DNA from: Methanospirillum stamsii
Lineage (GTDB): Archaea; Halobacteriota; Methanomicrobia; Methanomicrobiales; Methanospirillaceae
DNA: 64,000 bases
NCBI RefSeq assembly: GCF_046244385.1
Contig: NZ_CP176366.1
Location: 2,666,001 to 2,730,000 of the forward strand
Direction: 5' to 3'
Shown here: positions 44,779 to 54,897 of the stretch, in pieces
Position numbering within the stretch: position 1 is the first letter of the stretch
How the letters are laid out: each line of letters begins with the position of its first letter
Program-made: the position numbers and the translations under genes
Notes under the pieces: model-generated
Database searches by the model: none
Told to the model about the DNA's origin: nothing
Seen by the model: only the letters and a program-made list of their open reading frames with translations

Positions 44779-47040
44779 ATGAAGAAAATAGTACTGATAA
44801 GTCTATTAATTTTCTGCATTTTTATAACCTGTAATGGGGAGCAGATAAACAATTCTGATAATAATTGGAATTATAGTAGTCCGGATGAAATCGAAAACAT
44901 CTCAATGGTAATATTTGTTCCAGGAGATATAGAATCCCTCTTTTGTCTTGACAAAAATTTATCCAGACATCACATATTGGATGACAGGAGATTTCCGGAA
45001 CAGGGAGTAACTGTAGAAAATATGTGGGTAGATGAGGTACTGGAAAACAATTCTGCAATAACTGCACAGACATTACCCAGACTTGTTATTCCAAAGATTG
45101 ACTCAGTTTCTCCAAATTTTGGGCTTAATAGTTCCTCATCTCAATCAGTGAGTATTGTTGGATCTAATTTTAAACGCGGTGTCACAACAAACCTGACCAA
45201 TGGTGTATACCGTCAGAAAAATATCAATCCGATTACATATGTCAATTCCAGGAATATCACCACTTCATTCAATCTGACTGGGTTGGATCCGGGCCGATAC
45301 TCGATTGAAGTTTCAAATCCTGATGGAGTCATTTCTGCCAAGTATTTTAATTCAACCTGGGGTTCAGGATCTGTGCTGATGTATCCAGCCAAATCCTGTG
45401 TTGATGGATCTGGAAATATTTATGTTACAGATACCGACAATTGCCGTATCCAGAAATTCAGTCCTACAGGTACGTATTTGACCGGATGGGGAACCTATGG
45501 TAAAAATCAGGGTAACTTTATGTATCCTGTCGGAATTGATGCTGACAGTAAGGGGAATATCTATGTTACAGAAATAGGAAACAACCGTGTTCAAAAATTT
45601 GACTCCAATGGAAAATTCCTGAATGAATGGGGATCAATAGGTTCTGAACCTGGGCAGTTTAATTCGCCATTTGGAATTAGCGTTGATGGGTCCGGGAATG
45701 TGTATGTAGCAGATACTGGGAATTCCAGGATTCAGAAGTTTAATTCTAACGGCGTTTTCCTGAATGAATGGGGATCATATGGATCGGAACCTGGTCAGTT
45801 TTTTTATCCCTATGGAGTAAGTGCTGATAACCCTGGATATGTCTACGTGATGGATACCGGTAATAGTCGCGTTCAGAAGTTTGATTTATCCGGGAATTAT
45901 CTTTCAAGCTGGGGGACTAAGGGTTCAGGTTCTGGTGAGTTTTATTATCCCTATGATATAAGTGTAGATAATTCTGGTATTGTATATGTGATGGATACCG
46001 GTAATAGTCGTGTTCAGAAATTTGATTTAAATGGAAAATTTTTGGATGAGTGGGGTTCAACAGGAAATGGACTGGTTGAATTTAATTATCCGGTTGGAAT
46101 TTGTGTAGACGGTGTAGGAAATGTATATGTTACAGATACTGAAAACAGCAGAGTATCGAAATTTAGTTCGGTTGGCATCTTCCAAATGATGGTTGGTGTT
46201 CCCGGACCATATAACTATTATAATCCATATGCATTGTCGATTGATAATGTTGGGAATATTTACATCGCTGATAGTGGCAATAACCGGATCCTGAAATACA
46301 CATCTGATGGAATATGTGTAACTGAATGGGGATCTTATGGGGAAAAAACCGGACAGTTCAACAGACCCTATGGGGTATGTGCTGATGGTTTTGGCAATGT
46401 GTATGTTGCAGATATGAGAAATGACCGGATTCAGAAGTTTAATTCTGAAGGAATATTCCTTGATTCATGGGGTACGTCAGGTACCGGACCTGGAGAATTT
46501 GATTATCCCTCTGATGTCGGTGTTGACAGTTTGGGAAATGTCTATGTTCTTGATACGTATAACAATCGTATTCAGAAATTTTCACCAGATGGTGTCTACC
46601 TGGGATCATGGGGCTTTGAAGGAAGTGATCCTGGACAATTTAATGATCCCCGGGGTCTCTTCGTGGACGAATCAGATAATGTATATGTAGCTGATTCATA
46701 CAATGAACGAATCCAGAAATTTAATTCCGGGGGTGTGTTCCTGACTTCCTTTGTAACAAAATATTCAGATTCGGTAGGATATTCCTATCCATTCAGGGTG
46801 ACCGTAGATGTAGCCGGAAATATTTATGTAACTGATACGGGCAATGAGAAAGTTATCAAATTCAATTCGGATGGAAAATATCTGACCGAGTGGGGTTCTT
46901 ATGGTTCTGGTCCTGGTGAATTTGATACTCCCCGTGGCATTGGGGTGGACAAAGAAGGAAATGTATATGTGTTAGATGCCCGGAATTCACGAGTGCAGAA
47001 GTTTAGTGACAGAACGTTTACCGTTACTGGTGCGGTTTAA
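44779..47040 (+). CDS. Secreted NHL-repeat protein with an IPT-like domain
   Basis: The 753-residue protein has a signal peptide (MKKIVLISLLIFCIFITCNGE), then an IPT/TIG-like domain at about 105-190 (PKIDSVSPNFGLNSSSSQSV). After that come 12 NHL repeats of about 47 residues, with the unit VDGSGNVYVADTGNSRIQKF. Twelve repeats would make two six-bladed propellers. The repeats are nearly uniform, so recent expansion is likely. NHL propellers bind proteins, glycans or RNA; an extracellular one most likely binds sugar or protein. Repeats 6 and 7 are the most divergent and may mark the boundary between propellers. The ATG at 44779 follows GGTGGGTG. Confidence 0.88.
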   Translation: MKKIVLISLLIFCIFITCNGEQINNSDNNWNYSSPDEIENISMVIFVPGDIESLFCLDKNLSRHHILDDRRFPEQGVTVENMWVDEVLENNSAITAQTLPRLVIPKIDSVSPNFGLNSSSSQSVSIVGSNFKRGVTTNLTNGVYRQKNINPITYVNSRNITTSFNLTGLDPGRYSIEVSNPDGVISAKYFNSTWGSGSVLMYPAKSCVDGSGNIYVTDTDNCRIQKFSPTGTYLTGWGTYGKNQGNFMYPVGIDADSKGNIYVTEIGNNRVQKFDSNGKFLNEWGSIGSEPGQFNSPFGISVDGSGNVYVADTGNSRIQKFNSNGVFLNEWGSYGSEPGQFFYPYGVSADNPGYVYVMDTGNSRVQKFDLSGNYLSSWGTKGSGSGEFYYPYDISVDNSGIVYVMDTGNSRVQKFDLNGKFLDEWGSTGNGLVEFNYPVGICVDGVGNVYVTDTENSRVSKFSSVGIFQMMVGVPGPYNYYNPYALSIDNVGNIYIADSGNNRILKYTSDGICVTEWGSYGEKTGQFNRPYGVCADGFGNVYVADMRNDRIQKFNSEGIFLDSWGTSGTGPGEFDYPSDVGVDSLGNVYVLDTYNNRIQKFSPDGVYLGSWGFEGSDPGQFNDPRGLFVDESDNVYVADSYNERIQKFNSGGVFLTSFVTKYSDSVGYSYPFRVTVDVAGNIYVTDTGNEKVIKFNSDGKYLTEWGSYGSGPGEFDTPRGIGVDKEGNVYVLDARNSRVQKFSDRTFTVTGAV

Positions 47041-47332
47041 ACCTTCTAATTTTTTTGTATTTTTTGGATTTTTATTGAATAAATAAGTGAATGAAAAGCG
47101 CACGATTCGTTTTAAAAAATAAAATTTGATGTACACTTTAATATTTTCCCTTTTAGGGGCTAAAAAAGTTAAATTTTTCTTTCTTTTTGATAATTAGAAT
47201 AATTCAGAATATTAAATACAGATTTTCGATTATATCTTTTCAACTATATTCCATAATCTATATATCATATCCAATAATTACTATAATTATCCTGATCAAG
47301 AGAAGGATCGTATTTATAATGGGGATTATGCA

Positions 47333-50300
47333 ATGAAATCGGATGATAGGAGATTTCTTTTCAGAAAAGAAATCCTAAACGGGGCAATTGTAATACTCGG
47401 GGTGCTTCTTCTCCTGGTATTATTTTTCCAGCCAGGTACTGCGGCAGTATCAGCTAATTTCACGGTAAAGAATCAGGCTGGTATGACGCTTTTTAGTGGA
47501 AATCATTCAGGAGCTTTATCAGCAAATTACTCCTGTAATGATATTCTGTATTGTAATGATATTTCATCATGGAATGGTACGGATACAATAGGTTCATGGA
47601 ATTGGACGATTGGTGGAGTAGTACGATCTCCAATATTTGATCCAAGTAAGCGTAATGTTACTTATGATACCACTCTATCCGCTGGAGATCCCATTACAGT
47701 TCAGCTTATTGCAGCAAATCAAACCGGCCTTAACAGTTCTAGTTTGACGGTTGATTTCTATAAGTATGGTCCATGTGGTAATATTACTGCTCGTATGATG
47801 CCAAAAGCCGCCTATGATGACAGGGCTCTGGATCCAAATGGTACAGTGACATTCTATGATCTTTCATACTCGAAGATTGATCCTGAATTGAATGTTACCG
47901 AATGGTGGTGGAAAGGAACAAATAAAAAGACTGGCGAAGAAAAAAATTTAACCGGAAAAAGTCAGTTCACCATGAATATGTCGAAGGAGGTTGTTTATTA
48001 TGATATTAACCTCACGGTGGGAGCGAATGGTAATTATACGACCATTAGTAAGACATTTAAAATCCCTCCGGACAATGTAATGCCTATTGCGAATTTCTCG
48101 GCAGTTCCAATGGCTGGAGTCGGGCCTTTGAATGTGAGTGTAATTGACCAGTCCAAGAGTATGGTTAATTATACGATGTCAAATGTGTCCCTCAGTTATG
48201 AATATGATGTATATGATTCTACTGGAACACACGTTGCCAGCAGTACGGAAAAAAATCCTGTATTCCTCCTCTCCGATCCCGGTATATACAATATTACTTC
48301 ATACGTTGAAAACTGGTACGGAGAAAGCGATGAAACTTCGGTAGAAAATATTCAGGTCTATCCTGGTGGGTTGGTAGCGAACTTCAGTTCATCTGTCCGG
48401 GAAGGTCTTGCTCCCCTCAACTTTACTCTTATTGATCAGAGTATTGGAGAGGGTCCGTTAGCATATAACTGGACTATAGGTAACAGTACTTGGACTAGTG
48501 AACGAAGAACTGAGCATAATCCACAGTTTAAGATTCCATATACTGGTAAATACTGGGTAAACCTGAGTATCATTGATCAACATGGTGAAACAGACTATGA
48601 AAATAAGACTGATTTCATAAATGTAGGTGTACAGCGGTATCCAACAGCTGATTTCGCTGCAGTTCCAGAAAATGGTACCGTACCTCTTAATGTCTCCTTT
48701 ATTGATCAATCAGTGCTGGATCCTGATCTCCTAGCCAATCTGGTAATTCCAAATTATACCTGGTCGTTTGGTGATGGAGGTTCTTCACATGAGAAGAATC
48801 CAACTCATTTGTATACTGAAGCAGGAGATTATACTGTCAGGTTATTTGTGCAACATGGCGAACAGGAATACTCGTCTGAAAATGTACAACCAAATGCAGT
48901 TGACAGTAAAGAGCATATGGTTCATGCATATGAACCATCAAATGAAGGAATAAATTTCACCTGGATACAGGATTATGGCAAATCTCCATATAGTATTGTG
49001 CTTATACCCCTAGGAATTACTGCAGATTGGGATGTTACGTGGACTATTGAAGGTGGAGAGCCTGCAACTTCAAATGATTTTACTCCTCGTGTTGTTTACC
49101 CGGGAACCGGCAAATACACAGTAACTCTGGCAGCTTCTAAAGATGGATTAAATCCAGATCCAATAGAAAGAGAACTGGAAGTATTCCCTGATGATATTCC
49201 TCATCCGGATATGAAAATGATGAATAAAAATCCGTTTGATGAATATTTTGCAGGAGTAAACACCTGGGCTTATGGCTTTGTTGGTGATCCCATTCAATTC
49301 TGGAGTAATGAATCAGATTCATGGGAAGACTCTTGGGAATGGGATTTCGGAGATAATTCTTCATCTTCACTCAGAAGTCCTGTTCACAAATTTACTGCAC
49401 CGGGTCTTTACACAGTCCATCTGAAAAGTTCGAACGTACATGGAGTAAATGAATCTTTGATCAAACCAGATTCGGATCAATATGATTCGTATAATGTATG
49501 GATTCTAAATACTGCTGTACTGTCAAATGTCTGGGCAAAACCAGCTTCTGGAGATGCCCCTCTTGATGTGCAATTCAATGCAGATCTATCTGTAAATGGA
49601 AAATCTGATAAAGAGTCACAGGATTACGTGGCCCAGTGGTTGTGGTTCTTTGGCGATGGTATGTATTATCCAGGAACATCTCTTGAACAAAGACCAAATC
49701 ACACATACCAGTATCCGGGAACGTATTCTCCATGGGTAATGGTAATTCTCAAAGATGGTATGGGGTGGACCGAAAACTCCAATGACGTAACAGTTTACCC
49801 GCCATCAGGTTCAGAAGTTACACCTGGATTTACCTATGATATGATTGACCGGAATGGAACATACGGGTACTCGTATAAGTTCATGGATACATCAATAGCA
49901 TATGATTCCTTAGGTGAACCCTGTGTTATTGACAAATGGCTTTGGGACTTTGGAGATGGATCACCTGCCGGAGTAGAACGAGCTCCAACTCATATGTTCA
50001 AAGAACCAGGGAATTACACTATCACTTTAACAGTACAATCTACCGCCTGTGAAATTTCCGGGACAATCTCAAAAGAGATTTATATTCCCTACTTTGGAAC
50101 ATTCGCATCAGATCAGATCTTCTTTGATCCGGTAGCCGGGTTTACCTATGCAAAAGTTGACAATGAACCTCTGGCGCTTCAATTCATTGACCAGAGTTAT
50201 GGTGCAACTCCACTGGGCTATGCATGGTCTTTTGGCGATACTCTTGGATCATCTGAAAAGAGTCCAAAACATACCTATTCCTCAGTCGGAACGTATGAAG

Positions 50301-50860
50301 TAAGTCTTACCGTCACAGATGAATTTAATAAGACAAACACAATTGCCCAGTCGATTGCTGTTCCTCCGGTTAATCCTCCGGCGGCTGCATTCACCTATGA
50401 ACTGAATGACGTTAATCCGCTTCAGGTCCAGTTCACTGATACCTCAAAGGGTGAGATCTACTCATGGCAGTGGTCCTTTGATGATGGTCTTGGATCATCT
50501 ACCCAGAGTCCGGAACATCTCTTCAGTGATTATGGCACCTATGAGGTCACTTTAACTGCCGGAAACAGTGCGGGATCAGATTCAGTTACCCAGGAAATTA
50601 CCATTGAAAATCCGACCGCAAAAGCAGGTTTTACAACTGAAAACCTCGCTGACCGGAAAGTAAAATTCACGGATACATCATCCGGATCAATTCTTTCCTG
50701 GGTGATGGAATATGGTGATGGAGATATTGATACTTTCACTTCAGGTGACTGGAGTCCGGTGGAACATCAGTACTCTCAAAAAGGAATTTATCCGGCCCGG
50801 CTTACGGTAAAGAACTCGTATATGAGTGATTCATATTCGGCTCGCATTACTGTAACTTAA
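47333..50860 (+). CDS. Giant PKD-domain surface protein
   Basis: The 1175-residue protein has an N-terminal membrane or signal segment (GAIVILGVLLLLVLFFQPGTAAVSA) and about ten Ig/PKD-type units to the end. Clear PKD cores include YTWSFGDGGSSHEK, WEWDFGDNSSSSLR, WLWFFGDGMYY, WLWDFGDGSPAG, YAWSFGDTLGSSEK and WQWSFDDGLGSS. There is no catalytic domain and no C-terminal anchor. It is probably a structural fibre or adhesin. A hairpin terminator follows at 50881. Confidence 0.82.
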   Translation: MKSDDRRFLFRKEILNGAIVILGVLLLLVLFFQPGTAAVSANFTVKNQAGMTLFSGNHSGALSANYSCNDILYCNDISSWNGTDTIGSWNWTIGGVVRSPIFDPSKRNVTYDTTLSAGDPITVQLIAANQTGLNSSSLTVDFYKYGPCGNITARMMPKAAYDDRALDPNGTVTFYDLSYSKIDPELNVTEWWWKGTNKKTGEEKNLTGKSQFTMNMSKEVVYYDINLTVGANGNYTTISKTFKIPPDNVMPIANFSAVPMAGVGPLNVSVIDQSKSMVNYTMSNVSLSYEYDVYDSTGTHVASSTEKNPVFLLSDPGIYNITSYVENWYGESDETSVENIQVYPGGLVANFSSSVREGLAPLNFTLIDQSIGEGPLAYNWTIGNSTWTSERRTEHNPQFKIPYTGKYWVNLSIIDQHGETDYENKTDFINVGVQRYPTADFAAVPENGTVPLNVSFIDQSVLDPDLLANLVIPNYTWSFGDGGSSHEKNPTHLYTEAGDYTVRLFVQHGEQEYSSENVQPNAVDSKEHMVHAYEPSNEGINFTWIQDYGKSPYSIVLIPLGITADWDVTWTIEGGEPATSNDFTPRVVYPGTGKYTVTLAASKDGLNPDPIERELEVFPDDIPHPDMKMMNKNPFDEYFAGVNTWAYGFVGDPIQFWSNESDSWEDSWEWDFGDNSSSSLRSPVHKFTAPGLYTVHLKSSNVHGVNESLIKPDSDQYDSYNVWILNTAVLSNVWAKPASGDAPLDVQFNADLSVNGKSDKESQDYVAQWLWFFGDGMYYPGTSLEQRPNHTYQYPGTYSPWVMVILKDGMGWTENSNDVTVYPPSGSEVTPGFTYDMIDRNGTYGYSYKFMDTSIAYDSLGEPCVIDKWLWDFGDGSPAGVERAPTHMFKEPGNYTITLTVQSTACEISGTISKEIYIPYFGTFASDQIFFDPVAGFTYAKVDNEPLALQFIDQSYGATPLGYAWSFGDTLGSSEKSPKHTYSSVGTYEVSLTVTDEFNKTNTIAQSIAVPPVNPPAAAFTYELNDVNPLQVQFTDTSKGEIYSWQWSFDDGLGSSTQSPEHLFSDYGTYEVTLTAGNSAGSDSVTQEITIENPTAKAGFTTENLADRKVKFTDTSSGSILSWVMEYGDGDIDTFTSGDWSPVEHQYSQKGIYPARLTVKNSYMSDSYSARITVT

Positions 50861-50880
50861 TCAACTTTTCTTTCTTTTTA

Positions 50881-50916
50881 CATCCTGTATAACAGGATGA
50901 GTTCCATTTTTTTTTT
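50881..50916 (+). terminator. Hairpin terminator after the giant PKD gene
   Basis: CATCCTGT and ACAGGATG form an 8-bp stem with a 3-nt loop at 50881-50899, followed by GAGTTCCA and a run of ten T. This would also serve as a boundary between the PKD gene and the operon at 51.1 kb. Confidence 0.7.
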
Positions 50917-50980
50917 ATTTTTTCGAGAAATAATGGAAATATTTATATTGACAATAATATATATGATGTATATTATCATG

Positions 50981-51134
50981 GAACGGGGGCTCAAAACGCA
51001 AACAGTTCTTTGTGAGATGGGTAAAATCAGGATAAGCGGTTCCCAAGGGGGGTTCTGACTCCCGCTCGCTATGAGTCCGGGTTTTAGAAAAAACCGTCCT
51101 TTAGGGCATATCCGTTGGGATGGAGTGGTGAAAC
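50981..51134 (+). other. GC-rich structured leader of the envelope operon
   Basis: After an AT-rich promoter zone (TATA-like stretches at 50938-50976) about 150 bp of unusually G-rich sequence precede the start codon at 51135. It contains local complements such as GACTC/GAGTC around CCGCTCGCTAT and GGTTTT/AAAACC, and a possible long-range AACGG/CCGTT pair between its ends. The last part holds the ribosome site (GGAGTGGTGAAAC). A long structured 5' UTR with regulatory or mRNA-stabilising function is plausible. I do not recognise a known riboswitch. Confidence 0.45.
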
Positions 51135-54100
51135 ATGGAAAGAGATGGAAAAAAATCTGAACGAAACAGTAAGATTTGGCTTTTGGTTCTGATGAGCGTC
51201 AGTTTGATGCTCATAAGTCCGGGATCAGCAGCCGGGATGAATATTCCGGTTCCTCTTGTAGATCAAGGGACGCATATATTCATCGGAGAGACTGGTCTGG
51301 ACATTTCGAATGCGCTTATTAATCCGAACACCGGTCTTCCGGTAAACTATGTCGGATGGTGGAAGAGTGTTGCTGAAGTAGGATCAACTCCTGCGGATCG
51401 ATATCTTACGATTGCAGCAGGCAGTGAAACTGACTACTTTGTAAACCAGGTAGATTACACCCTGAATGATGCAATCATGGAGGGTGCTTTTTACCTCTGT
51501 GATCAGGCAAGTGGTATGCCTATCATGAATGGCGGTCAGCCTGTAGTAGCATATTACGTTGCAATTCCACACATCGAACTTGTTCCGGCTGATACTATCT
51601 GTCCGGAAGTCAACAGAACCGGTCAGGTCTTCCTTGGAACGGATCTGGTTTTTAACATCAAGACTAATTTGTACCACATCCAGGAACGTACCAATGGTGC
51701 AAACGCTGGTATCTTTGATATTAATGTCGTAGGTTCGAATGGGAAAGATTACAAGTCTCTTCTCGGTCCGGATGCAGGAGGATGTAATTGTCCTGATTGT
51801 AATCCGAATTATCCGGTGATCTCTGTTAAGGATATCAATATCCTGACAAATACTCATCAGTGGCAGACCTGGGACACGGATGCAATTGATCCAACAACGG
51901 GACTTTTGTATACTCCTGATGGGACATATGCAGTTTCAGTCACCTGCTGGGCTAACAACATTATTGACAATTATGCAGTTGTTGGTGGAGCAAAGTCAAC
52001 CACAACAAATCTGGGATTAGTTCCGGAGAGTGTGGTAGTTACGGTAAACCCGGGTGCAATTAAAAGAACGGAGACGGCAACTGCAACAGTTGTTGGAAAA
52101 CCCGAAACCGAGTATATCATTGGTATCATTGAATGTCCACGGAAAATGACTGGGGAAGTGTGTGATCGTCCGCCGTGGTTTGTCAATGATACCCTGAATG
52201 TCGCATTAAAATTTGATCCGGTTGGTGGTCCGTATACGATTGGAAGTGAAATTGTATACCCTTCCTGTTGTGAAGGAAAGACCTTCAGGGAAGTAGTCCC
52301 GACCGAGTTTAATGATGGCGTACTCTATTATGCAAGCATCACAACCGATTGTAGTGGGCAGGCAACAATAGATATTGATGTTGACAATACAGTCTGGAAA
52401 GCAGATGACAATCCTGTCTTTACTGTACACATTCAGAAACGTGCTCCTGAATGTAATGGAGTTCACATCTTTGATGAAACCGAATTAACTGTTCAGAAGG
52501 GTGATATATCAGTTCAGATTTCACAGTCCTCTGATGCAACAAACACTCCGATTACAGAAGCATTCCTTGGTGATACTCTCAAAATTGCCGGATTGAATTC
52601 AGACAGTCTTACGACGTATCTATATATGACCGGACCATGTCAGCCGGAGTGTGGTGGTGGTCTTACTCCTGACCTGACAAAAGCACGAATGATTGGAATG
52701 GGTCCGGAAGTAGTTCCAGTAAGTGTTCCACAGATTGAAGGTTTTGATTGGATATTTGTGAATAAGGATGCATCTGGAAATCCACTGTATTGGCAGACAA
52801 AGTATCTTGCAATGAATCCGGGTACCTATACAATCTGGGCTTTGAGTAATCAGGCCTGGTGTCCGACCTGTGTTTCCTGTGGTGGAGCAGTTTGTACAAT
52901 TGAGGATTGTCCAAATTGTGATGTCGTTGCAGTAGCAGAGATAACATTGAAAGGTCCTGAACTCACGGCTCTGGCAGATGATGTTCTACGATGTTGTTGT
53001 CCGGGTTATCCCTGTGGTACCACTCTTGATGCCCATCCAATACTTGTAAATGGAACATCTCTTGGTAATGCAGATAAGGAATTAAGTCTCTGGATGTTTG
53101 GAAAGGGCAAGATAGGCAGTGCAAAATATATCAATACTCAAATTCCGGTCAACTGTGATGGTACGTACTCCTATAATCTTGCAAAAGCGATGGAAGAAGC
53201 CGGAGTATTGCTCTGTGAAATTGATCCTGGTGTTTATGATATTGTCGTACAGGATCCCGGATACAACCATCAGTTTGATGTTATCTTAGAAACACAGCTG
53301 GATCCAAAAATCTGGGCAAACCCAGTTGAACAACAAAAGAGGTGGATTCTATCTGGCTTCCCTGACATCGGACCTGTTGAAAATTTCAATGAGACCGTAA
53401 ATGGCAATGGAGTAGGTAATCCAAATGATGATTTCCTTACTCATGTGGGGGCAAGTTCGATAACAAAAACTCCGGATCCGGAATCTCAGTACTTCTATGA
53501 TGATGACTGGAGGAAACTCGTTCAGGTAGAAGGTCCGGGATACAAACTTGGAACTGAAGTATTAACTGCCCTTCTTCGAGGACTTGACGATCCGGATGTT
53601 GATGATAACTATGTTCATCTCCAGATTAACATAACTGACAGGCCTTGTGGTGGTGCGGACTTTGAAGCAGACCGGACTTATGGTAATAAACCATTAACCG
53701 TCCGTTTCACTGACATCAGTACTATTGAAGCAACTTCATGGGCTTGGGACTTTGGTGACGGTGCAACTTCTACTGAACAGAATCCAGCACATACTTATGA
53801 AAATACTGGAAGGTATGCAGTATCACTCACCCTGAATGGGGATGAACTGTATAAGACTGTTAAGAATGATTATATCAGGGTTGCAGATGGTCCAGCTGCA
53901 AAATTCTCCTATACTCCTGCAAAGGTTTTTGCAAATGATGTAGTGAATTTCACAGATCTGTCTAATGGAAATCCATCAGCATGGATGTGGAACTTTGGTG
54001 ATAATGCAAGTTCATCACTGCAAAGCCCTTCACATGCATATGCTGAACCTGGAAATTACACGGTAACTCTCAATATTGGTAATGAAATTGGTTCGGTATT

Positions 54101-54896
54101 ACCTGCAGAACAGATTATTACTGTCTTAAACGATGCACCGGTAGCAGGATTCTCTGCAGAACCGACATCCTCTGACTCCTTCCCGGTGCAGGTTCAGTTC
54201 ACCGATGAATCCACCGGAGTTGTAGACTCCTGGCTCTGGGAACTTATCCGTGAAGGAAAAGTTGTCGGTTCCTCATCAGAACAGAACCCGGTAATCACTT
54301 TTACCGTTCCGGGAATTTACACCGTTTCACTTACGGTAACGAACAACGGAGGTTCTGACACCCTGGTAATTGATAATTTCATTACCATCGGAACCGGAAG
54401 TCAGTTTGAAGTTACCCAGGGCTGGAACCATGTTTCAGTTCCAAAAGCGGTAACTGAAGATTATAATACAGTCAGTGAACTCTTCGCCGGAATAGAATCC
54501 GGAGAAGTTCCATATGCGGCATTTGACAATGAGCGTAACGAATGGGTACCGGTAATGGATGATTATCCGGTAGTTCCGCTCGAAGCACTCAGAGTCTGGA
54601 AGGCTGATGCCGGCACGGTCATAATCACTCCGACGTACATTGACGGAGGAGCATTCACCCGGAATCTTGGAGTTGGTTGGAACGGTATTGGTATCATGGC
54701 CATGCAGCCGACACCAGCCAATGTTGCCCTTGCATCCCTGGGAGAAACCTGGAACAAGACACTTTCATTCAATCCGGTAACCCAGCGGTGGGAGTACCCG
54801 ATTATCAGGGGAGTGGATGATGACAAGATGATGGATCCAACGGTTGGGTATCTTATTGAGATGAATACCGAAGGAATCCTACTCGGAGGGGAGTAA
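51135..54896 (+). CDS. Cysteine-rich PKD envelope protein A (DUF3821-like)
   Basis: The 1253-residue protein has a signal peptide ending near residue 34 (LLVLMSVSLMLISPGSAA). The first 800 residues are Ig-like units, beginning with GTHIFIGETGLDISNAL, the start of DUF3821-type domains of Methanomicrobia. I count 27 cysteines, many in tight groups (CNCPDC, CPTCVSCGG, CTIEDCPNC, CCCPGYPC), all before residue 840. Three PKD domains follow (starting near 839, 918 and 1000), then a C-terminal domain from about 1089 (QGWNHVSVPKAV). The gene downstream is a full-length paralogue. The cysteines suggest disulfide or metal cross-linking outside the cell. A role in sheath or S-layer is inferred. First gene of a four-gene operon with a long leader. 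Confidence 0.82.
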   Translation: MERDGKKSERNSKIWLLVLMSVSLMLISPGSAAGMNIPVPLVDQGTHIFIGETGLDISNALINPNTGLPVNYVGWWKSVAEVGSTPADRYLTIAAGSETDYFVNQVDYTLNDAIMEGAFYLCDQASGMPIMNGGQPVVAYYVAIPHIELVPADTICPEVNRTGQVFLGTDLVFNIKTNLYHIQERTNGANAGIFDINVVGSNGKDYKSLLGPDAGGCNCPDCNPNYPVISVKDINILTNTHQWQTWDTDAIDPTTGLLYTPDGTYAVSVTCWANNIIDNYAVVGGAKSTTTNLGLVPESVVVTVNPGAIKRTETATATVVGKPETEYIIGIIECPRKMTGEVCDRPPWFVNDTLNVALKFDPVGGPYTIGSEIVYPSCCEGKTFREVVPTEFNDGVLYYASITTDCSGQATIDIDVDNTVWKADDNPVFTVHIQKRAPECNGVHIFDETELTVQKGDISVQISQSSDATNTPITEAFLGDTLKIAGLNSDSLTTYLYMTGPCQPECGGGLTPDLTKARMIGMGPEVVPVSVPQIEGFDWIFVNKDASGNPLYWQTKYLAMNPGTYTIWALSNQAWCPTCVSCGGAVCTIEDCPNCDVVAVAEITLKGPELTALADDVLRCCCPGYPCGTTLDAHPILVNGTSLGNADKELSLWMFGKGKIGSAKYINTQIPVNCDGTYSYNLAKAMEEAGVLLCEIDPGVYDIVVQDPGYNHQFDVILETQLDPKIWANPVEQQKRWILSGFPDIGPVENFNETVNGNGVGNPNDDFLTHVGASSITKTPDPESQYFYDDDWRKLVQVEGPGYKLGTEVLTALLRGLDDPDVDDNYVHLQINITDRPCGGADFEADRTYGNKPLTVRFTDISTIEATSWAWDFGDGATSTEQNPAHTYENTGRYAVSLTLNGDELYKTVKNDYIRVADGPAAKFSYTPAKVFANDVVNFTDLSNGNPSAWMWNFGDNASSSLQSPSHAYAEPGNYTVTLNIGNEIGSVLPAEQIITVLNDAPVAGFSAEPTSSDSFPVQVQFTDESTGVVDSWLWELIREGKVVGSSSEQNPVITFTVPGIYTVSLTVTNNGGSDTLVIDNFITIGTGSQFEVTQGWNHVSVPKAVTEDYNTVSELFAGIESGEVPYAAFDNERNEWVPVMDDYPVVPLEALRVWKADAGTVIITPTYIDGGAFTRNLGVGWNGIGIMAMQPTPANVALASLGETWNKTLSFNPVTQRWEYPIIRGVDDDKMMDPTVGYLIEMNTEGILLGGE

Positions 54897-54897
54897 G

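Noticed and set aside
45360..47040. DNA repeats that might be read as a CRISPR-like array
   Set aside because: The periodicity of about 141 bp is the coding repeat of NHL units in one open frame, without constant short repeats and unique spacers.
50981..51134. Possible tRNA-like or known riboswitch fold in the G-rich leader
   Set aside because: No cloverleaf arms, anticodon stem or TPsiC-like loop line up, and no riboswitch core is recognisable; kept only as a structured leader candidate.
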